Source of the DNA: Taeniopygia guttata
Lineage: Eukaryota; Chordata; Aves; Passeriformes; Estrildidae
Length of the DNA stretch: 64,000 nucleotides
Direction of reading: 5' to 3'
Assembly (NCBI RefSeq): GCF_048771995.1
Contig: NC_133026.1
Coordinates: 152,295,001 to 152,359,000 of the forward strand
Under the pieces are notes generated by a model. It was not told the DNA's origin. It made no database searches and saw nothing but the letters and a program-made list of their open reading frames with translations. Numbering within the stretch: position 1 is the first letter of the stretch; each line of letters starts with the position of its first letter. This document shows positions 57,133 through 64,000 of this stretch, piece after piece. The translations under genes were made by a program, and so were the position numbers.

Positions 57133-60100
57133 AATTCCAACTTTTGTGATGAGGCTGAAGTTTATTTAATTACACTTTTCAGTGAGAGTTAACACTTTTG
57201 TCATGTTCTCTAGAGTTTTGCTTTTTACTTTGTGTTTTATAGCAGGTAGAGAAGATTTCTGATCCATGTCCAAATTAGATGGTTGAAATCAAAATTGACA
57301 AGCTGAACGCACTCACTAGATACTATGTTGTGACTTTTTTAAAGTGAGGATATGAACGTGGATTTAGTGTAATGGATTTGTATGACTGTAAATGTTTCTT
57401 TGAGATTCGACTTCAGTTTTATTAGTGAACTGGCATCTTCAGTCATGCAGGGATTTGGACTGCTGGTGTATGCTTCCCTCACTGACATGGCATTCATTTT
57501 GTGTGGAAGTTTCCTTTATGTAATAATGAATTCTGACTCTTACAAAGAGGCTTATTCCTCTCAGCCCATGATTTTAAAGAAATTGCATTCAGTTTAGTTT
57601 TAAATGTTAATTTACGATTCCTGAAGGAACTCACTAATTCCTTTAGGCTGTATTGTTTATGTCTAACAGGATACATTTATCGGCCTTATCCTGCTCATAG
57701 AGACATAAAATTGTGCGTATGCACTTAGCAGCAGACACCGAAGTTCAAGTCTGAGTTGTGACAATTGTTGATTAGATTGTGGACAACTGGGGACAATTGT
57801 GACTTAGTTGTGTTGTCCTGTGAATGATGGCGATGAGAAGAACCCTTGTATGAGTTTATTGTATGAGCTTATTCTCAAGTTTCTATTTCTGTATTAATTT
57901 GATGTTTAAATTTTATTTAGAGAGGACACTTTAGAGAAGAAACTTTAACCTATTGTAGTAAAATTTCATGTATTGTTAAAGATTATGCATTTTAGAGCAG
58001 GATTTGTATGGTGATTTTTCTGTTTTTTTTTTTTTTTTTTTTTCTCCTGGGTAAGCTTTTAAACAGTCCAGAAAATATTTCTGTATTTGAATATATTGAA
58101 CTAAGTAAGAACAATACAATCTAATGTTTTCACACCTGTTGGCTGTTTATTAAATACCATCATGGAGAGGGGGTGGGTGCTAATTTACACTTTCATTATC
58201 TTTTTCATTCATCTTACATTATTTGAGTCTTGTCTGTTGAATAATACACACAACTGCATGAAAATATTAAATAAGTAATCCTCAGACATTTATGCTGAAA
58301 GCTTTTCCATGAGAATCTTGAGTGTTTCTGTCTTCTCCAAACGCTTTGGTTCCTTCTGATTGCATATGGCATTTGCAGACTCCAGATAAAAGCTCTGTTC
58401 TCCATTAGTAATTCCCAAATTACTAATTCTCACACAGATTTAACTGGCAATCAAGGTAAAAGCAACTTCTCAGAAGCAGAAGACTGTTCAAGTCTGCGCT
58501 GTCCTATTTGACTGAAAGAGCATGTTACTTAAAGAGCAGCATGGATTTACCTAGGGAGTGAACTAAGAATTTTTAATTAGTTTTTAAATTTTATCTTGTT
58601 TAGTTCATTTTTAATTTAATCTACTGAGTGAATAAGGATGTTATGCAGTGTCAATCTAAGTCTGTTCTGTGAATTAAGTGAGGTAAATGCCAGTGCTAGC
58701 TTTTTACTATATGCAATGAAACAGGAGCCACTGTGTAAAGCAATGCATTTTGTATTGCAAAACTCTGGATACCGACCTCAAATTTACTGCTTTTATAACT
58801 TGCTGATGCCTAATTTTAGTCTAGTATGGAAAATCCCAGTTTCTTCATCTAGTCTATATTTAATTTATAGGAACCAGCATTTTTTCTTTTCTCGTTTGCT
58901 CAGAATATATGACTCAAACCCTGAAAAAGCAAATATATTCCAGTAAGAGCACATGGAATGTCTGAAGAATTACCAGAGTTGAAAAGCTGTGTCCCTTACA
59001 CTTAGTCACTTAAATCCAAATCTCCCTGTAAATGCTATCATAGCTTGAAGTGTCCAAATGCAAAAGAATTAATTCCAGGCAGAATGCTGGTTTCTATCTG
59101 CTTAATTTCACTATTTGAACAGTCTGTGCCTTCAAGTTTGTTGTATTTTTAAGTCCCTGAATAGCAAAAACTCTGATCCTGACAGGCCTTATTAAAATTC
59201 AATGTTAGAATATTCAGACACTTATATTTATTCCAAAATACACTATACAGTTTTAACTGTTTCCTATAATTGAGTCTCAAATCTTGAAAAGGAAAATTAA
59301 TGTTTATGTTTTTAAAAATAAAATAATTTAAGCAGTGTCAGGAGTGGAAGATCAAAACCTAAATTGTAGGGAAAGTACAGTGGTCTGATACTGAGAAAGC
59401 TCCAGAATTGTTTTGACTTTGATTTTTCTTACAGGCTGACAAGCTGTAGCATTTATCTGACAACAAGAATTGAAGACAGTGATTGCAAGATACATAAAAA
59501 AAGATCTGGCCTGAATGGTTTGTGCCTCATATATTTGTGTTTACACTGTCAGATGCACCTGTGCCAAGGGTTGTGCCATTTAAAATAGTTTGTATATTTA
59601 AAAATATTATTGTATTTTATTATATATATTATAATCTATATTTATATATTAAAGTATTTTATGTATTTAAAATGTTTCTATATTTTGAAGTAAACTTCAG
59701 TGCGTATCAGCCCACGTTTCTCCACACCTGGCTGGCTGTGCAGGCTGCTGCCGGTGTTTTCTCACCCATCAGTCCAGGTGCAGGGCCTGTGGGCAGCATT
59801 GAGGGGAACTACAAGGAGGATTTCTTTTTCTTCAATAATCTCACACAGGCCTGCTAAACTTTAGGAATGTTACTAATAACTTTTAGAGAATTACAGAAGC
59901 AGGTTCTGTGGCTGAGAATCTTTTTTGCACACTAGCCTTAATAACAGAGTATGTACCATACAAAAACACTATGAAATCCATGCTGAAGCTTTTGAGCATG
60001 AAATGCAGGTGCTTGCTGAGGTCCTCACACCTTTACAGTACTGTTTATGTGTGAAGGGTGCAAGGACCAACTCAAAAGCTTTATTTTCTTTGCCTAAAGT

Positions 60101-60560
60101 TGTAAACCTATTTACAAACGTTTGATGAAAAAGCTGTAACATACATTATTTATCTTAGTTGCAGAATGCAAGCTCCTAGCTTTTCTTTTTTTTGCAATAT
60201 TTTTCTCTTTTACCTTGGAGGAGGAGTCACTAATGTACTGAATTCAGATCCTCGGTATTCTGCTGGCTGGTATCTATCTTGTGTAATTTACTACATAGTG
60301 AATTTAGAGTTCTGAATAGATCTATTTGCCTGTCCTTTTTCCTTTGAAGTTGCAGGTCATACCAAAACAACCGCTGGAATGTTTGTGTAGAATAACAATG
60401 GAAAGTATTTTTTTCACTCCTAAATTTGGAACGAAAACAATCGTGTGTACTATACTGTGTGTATCTGTATTATTTATATACAGTCATCAGTACACAGCAC
60501 TAATTACCCAGAGAATAAAGCCATTGCAAGTGTCTGAGCCCGCCCTACTGCACAGCTGGT
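57133..60560. other. AT-rich intergenic DNA between MAPK15 and THUMPD2
   Basis: No exon chain, CR1 or other element recognised. It has a T-run of about 24 at 58021-58043 and a TATATATTATAATCTATATT stretch near 59620. The composition differs sharply from the GC-rich DNA to the left. Confidence 0.5.
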
Positions 60561-60718
60561 GACAAGTATCCTGGGCATTTCCGTACGGAAAACGCGTTTG
60601 TCCTGCACAAACAGCACGTACGGGTTGGACATCCGCAGGCTAAATAAAATAAATCCGGAAACAATACAAAACCCGGGCGCTTTAAACTCCTACCCCGGCC
60701 AGGCCCCGCCCCGCCAAG

Positions 60719-60817
60719 ATGTCGTCGGCAGCGAGCGGGCGCTTCTTCTGCACGGCGGGTCGCGGGCTGGAGCCTTTCCTGGCGCGGGAGGTGCGGGCGC
60801 GGCTCGGCGCCACCGAG
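60719..60817 (+). CDS. THUMPD2: THUMPD2 coding exon 1
   Basis: Residues 1-33, MSSAASGRFFCTAGRGLEPF then LAREVRARLGATE. Donor GAG|GTGAGC, phase 0. Confidence 0.94.
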
Positions 60818-62893
60818 GTGAGCGGGGAGCCGGAGCCGCTGGGCACCCGGGCGGTCCGGTCCGGGGGAGCGGGGAGCCGGAGCCGGTGCCTCCCCGGGCG
60901 GTCTAATCCGGTCCGGGGGAGCCGGAGCCGGTGACCACCTGGGCGGTCCTCTCCGGTCCGGGTGAGTGGGAAGCTGGAGACGGTGACCACCTGGGCGGTC
61001 CGGTCCGACTCAGCAGGGAGCTCGGCGAGCACGGCCCGGGCTGTGCCGCTCCCCGCCACGGCGGGGCTGGCCGAGGTCGGAGGGGCTCACCCGTGGGGGT
61101 CGGGGCTGCGCTGCCCGCGGGGCTGGCCGGGGTCCGAGGGGCCCCGGGAGAGTAGCGGAAGGGCTCAGCCGGAGCCGCCCAGCCGGGTCCGACGGGTGTT
61201 CTCCCCGGAGGTGGACTGCGTCTCGGGAAAAGTGTTCTTCAGGGCGGCGGCGGGGCTCGGAGAGCTGCGGCGGCTGCGGTCGGGGGAGCGGCTGTTCCTG
61301 CTGCTGAAGAAGCACGGCCCGCTGCCAGTGTCCGGGAGCCGAGGTACGGACACGGGCTGCGCGGGAACGGGAAGCCTTGGTTTGAGCCCTGATTATAAAA
61401 TTGGAGGTGTTTGGTTTTTTACTAGTGGCTGTAGTTCTAATTGATAGTAATCGATTCTGAAGTGTCTTTCACCCACGTGTGTTTTCAACATTTTTTTTTT
61501 TTTTACCTGAAAAGGGCTTTTAAATTGTTTTCAATAACTAGCTCCCAGCCTGTGTTCTGCTGGCCCTAAGTGTATGTGTGTATTTTAGAGACTCTCTCCC
61601 CTACCCAGCCCCAAAAAAGAGAACACTCCACCCGAAAGCCAAAGTTTAGTTCTGGAGCTCTTGTGTTTATTTTAACTATAAGTCTTATTTCCTTTTTGAC
61701 TGAGTGAATCTCAACCTATATCTTGTGTCAGTTTACTTAAGTACACAGCTTCCTTCTAAGTCTCAGCTGCTTGGGTCATGCTCTCTGTCAGTGTTGGAGA
61801 ATTTCAAGTTAGATGGATTAATATCTGCCTGCTGGTGGATTTCTATTTGGAAGATTACCTTCAGCTTTGAGGATGAAATTTGATAATGATTCTAAAATTT
61901 TAAGTGAGAGCTGGAAAGACCCTTTATTTTTTTTACCCTGACCAGCTTTGATGTATGTAAGTGAATTGACCTCTCTGTTCTTTGTGCCTCTCTTGTGACG
62001 AGCTTAGGACTGCCCACATGTGAAGGCACAGTGATAAATGGGAAGCAGACGTTTTCTTTCCGAAAGAATAAAATTGGTTTTGCCTGAGATGACTCAAAGT
62101 AATTCATGTTTGTATCTATCTTTCAATTCTGGAAAGTGTCCTGCACCACTTAATCCTGGGCCAAGTACTTTCTGGGGAGGGTGGCATGGTAGGCTGCTGC
62201 TCTGTGCCTGGGAATGACTCTCACAGGTGCTTTTTTCTCCAGCTGCTAATTCTTGTACAGAATTCAACCCTGGTGTGATTTAGTCTTGGTTATGCAGAGC
62301 TGGTAATGAGAGGGGTGCCTGTGTGTCTCCTGGTGGGTGCTGAGAGCTCACCTGTGCCTGTGATTCTGGAGTCACACATTATGAAATCTGAACACAGCTG
62401 CTGTGAACAGCTGTTCTCAGCTCCTAGGGAAGTGAAGTGCCGAGGCTGAGGTACTTAACCCAAATCTGATTTTTTTCTTCCAGGAAAAATACTTAATGAG
62501 ATTAAGAGCCTTGTCATTGAGGACCCAAAATACTGGCTGGATATTATCTCTGTTTTGAGAAAGCTTCATGGACACAAGGGGAAAACAGACAATGGCTCTC
62601 AAGAAAACACATTGGCTCTGAAGAGAAAGTCAGAAGAAGAGACAAATACTGCAAGTAAAAGGCAGAAAACAGAGCAAGTGAGAGCAATTGTGTCTGAGGA
62701 GTGTCAGGTGGGAGCTGGAGAGACCTGTGAGTCATCAGACAGAATGAGCAGACAGGAGTGCTGGATTGAGAGCAGTACTTCCTCAGAATTCCCTTCCAGA
62801 GGCAGTGGAGAGGGTCCTGCTGCCAGTGAGGAGCTTAGCTTCAGAGTGTCTTGTCGTTGCAGTGGAGCAATTGCCAGAATACTGACTTCACAG
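60719..62893 (+). CDS. THUMPD2: THUMPD2, first three coding exons (gene continues to the right)
   Basis: THUMPD2 is an RNA guanosine-N2 methyltransferase that acts with TRMT112 and modifies U6 snRNA. Exons 60719-60817, 61211-61343 and 62484-62893 join in frame to 214 residues. Exon 1 (SGRFFCTAGRGLEPFLAREV) is almost identical to the remembered human start, and exon 2 has VDCVSGKVFF and ERLFLLLKKHGPLPV. Exon 3 has GKILNEIKSLVIEDPKYWLD, a diverged charged linker (LALKRKSEEE, KRQKTEQ) and then FRVSCRCSGAIARILTSQ, the beginning of the THUMP core. The methyltransferase domain lies beyond the window. The start has a good context, CCAAGATGTC. The presence of introns rules out a processed copy. Confidence 0.94.
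60818..61010 (+). repeat. GC-rich tandem repeat starting at the THUMPD2 exon 1 donor
   Basis: About four imperfect 45-52-bp units with GGGGAGCCGGAGCCG and GGGCGGTCCGGTCCGGG. The first unit begins at the donor GTGAGC (60818), and the fourth begins with another donor-like GGTGAGTGGG at 60961. Confidence 0.85.
61211..61343 (+). CDS. THUMPD2: THUMPD2 coding exon 2
   Basis: Residues 34-77 plus one base. The acceptor TTCTCCCCGGAG is weak but fixed by the homologous boundary before V-D/E-x-x-SGKVFF. Donor CGAG|GTACGG. Confidence 0.9.
62484..62893 (+). CDS. THUMPD2: THUMPD2 coding exon 3
   Basis: Residues 78-214. Acceptor TTCTTCCAG, donor CAG|GTATGC. Returns to phase 0. Confidence 0.94.
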
Positions 62894-64000
62894 GTATGCT
62901 GAGGTACCTGCTTTAAAAGAATTCAGCAAGGGTGAACAGAGATGTGCAGTTTATTTGTCATTTCAGTTGTGTTGTGTCTTCTGGAATAATAAACCGATGT
63001 AAGCTTTTTCTGTATTTTCTCAAAAAGCCCTTAACCTGCATTCCCCTTAAACAAGTGGAAATACAGATGCTGTTTTTAATTTCTGTGCACTATTGCCCTT
63101 CATGTTTTTCAAATCAATACCTTTTGTTGAGGATAAGCAAAGAGTCTGAGGGTCTGGGCCTGTGGAGGCTGAGGAGTGATTGGATAATTTACAGCTACTT
63201 GAAGGGCCATTGTAAAGATCATGGTGCCAGACTCCTCTCAGCTGTGGCAGTCTGGACCAAGGGGTAAAAGCCAGAACTTGCAGCTTCAGTTGTCTCTGGT
63301 TGGGTATTGGGGAGGATTTGTTCTTCAGGAATACAGTCCTGGGATGAGTCCTGGGAGAAGTGCAACTTGGTCCTTAGGAAAGAATAGGTGGCATACAGTC
63401 CTCCATAGGTCTGTTCTGCCCAGTCCTCTTCCCTTCTGGGCAGGTTTCTCCTAATTGAAGGTTTTTAGATTTTTTTTCCTACTAAGGCTAGTACCTTGGT
63501 GAGGTGAGACACATGAGCTTCCCTACAAGGGTGTTTGCCTGAATTTGTGCTATATTTGAACTTCTACTCTGAAGATAATCAGAGCTTCTCATATGTAATG
63601 AAAGCATTAAAACTGTGAGGTGTAGTTGTGCATTTGCAGGTTTTCTGTTGGGTAATCTGCCTTAGCGCCATTGGAAGTATTTTGTGCATGTGATTTAAAG
63701 TTCCAAAATGATGGCAGTCACAGAATATTCCGAGTTGGATGGGACCCACAAGGATCAAGTGCAGCTCAAGTGAATATTTTGTTGTGACTCAGGACTGGAG
63801 CTTCAGCCTCTCCTCTCTCACTGCAGCTGAGCGTTGCTTGTTTGCCATGTGGTGTGTTTGCTTTGGCCCTCACTCACCTGCTCTGCCCTGTTGTACCTTT
63901 TCTGCTGTGAATTATTTGAGTTATTCTCTTAGGCATAGACTCTTTATTTTCCCCGGAGTTTCTGAGGGTTGCATATCCGAGGCTGTGTCCTGCAGTTTCC
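62894..64000 (+). other. THUMPD2 intron 3, no exon recognised
   Basis: No further THUMPD2 exon was recognised before the window ends. A weak antisense CR1 tail lies at about 63717-63780. Confidence 0.5.
63717..63780 (-). mobile_element. CR1 LINE 3' end, diverged
   Basis: CAGTCACAGAATATTCCGAG then GTTGGATGGGACCCACAAGG. Confidence 0.65.

Larger units (their letters stand above)
60560..61350 (+). promoter_or_regulatory. CpG island promoter of THUMPD2
   Basis: GC- and CpG-rich from about 60.66 kb, with CCCCGCCCCGCC directly before the start codon and no TATA box. It covers exons 1 and 2. Confidence 0.75.

Noticed and set aside
57382-57597. 71-codon frame in the AT-rich gap
   Set aside because: Hydrophobic composition only; no motif, no neighbouring exons.
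1-64000. Endogenous retrovirus or other capsid-bearing element
   Set aside because: I looked for LTR pairs and gag/pol-like blocks and saw none that I can support.

Overview
The window is nuclear DNA from a bird, probably a songbird. Three things point there: dozens of 5'-truncated CR1 retroposon tails whose 3' ends are close to ATTCTGTG, a compact intron-containing gene cluster, and four vertebrate genes that can be read exon by exon. The order SCRIB - FAM83H - MAPK15 matches, in flipped orientation, the human 8q24.3 cluster as I remember it.

Layout. 1-15.4 kb holds the 3' end of SCRIB (+ strand): a probable cassette exon at 3859-4023, five coding exons from 4735 to the stop at 13375, and a 3' UTR reaching a poly(A) signal at 15355. 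Its introns carry CR1 tails and several minisatellites, one of which copies the splice donor of the preceding exon. 15.4-34.7 kb has no gene I can identify. It contains two CpG islands, near 17.0-17.5 kb and 22.2-22.9 kb, tandem repeats and CR1 tails. 34.7-41.8 kb holds the complete coding region of FAM83H (+, four coding exons, 1128 residues). 43.9-56.2 kb holds the complete coding region of MAPK15/ERK8 (-, 13 coding exons, 561 residues), convergent with FAM83H. Its promoter has a near-perfect RFX X-box next to a 0.4 kb polypurine tract. 57.1-60.7 kb is AT-rich with no recognised gene. 60.7-62.9 kb holds the first three coding exons of THUMPD2 (+), which continues past the right edge.

The genes act in different places: SCRIB in epithelial polarity, FAM83H as a CK1 and keratin scaffold, MAPK15 as an atypical MAP kinase in ciliogenesis and autophagy, and THUMPD2 in RNA methylation. 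Nothing suggests that they form one system. The most useful observations are the donor-copying minisatellite in SCRIB, the MAPK15 X-box, a CR1 segment turned into a 35-bp tandem array, the orphan CpG island with four CCAAT boxes and a CLEAR-type E-box, and a composition change plus unexpected gene adjacency near 57 kb (rearrangement or assembly join). I found no CRISPR array, tRNA, rRNA, retroviral element or clearly new biological system. Exon calls rest on reading frame, splice-site phase and remembered orthologue sequences; no search was run.
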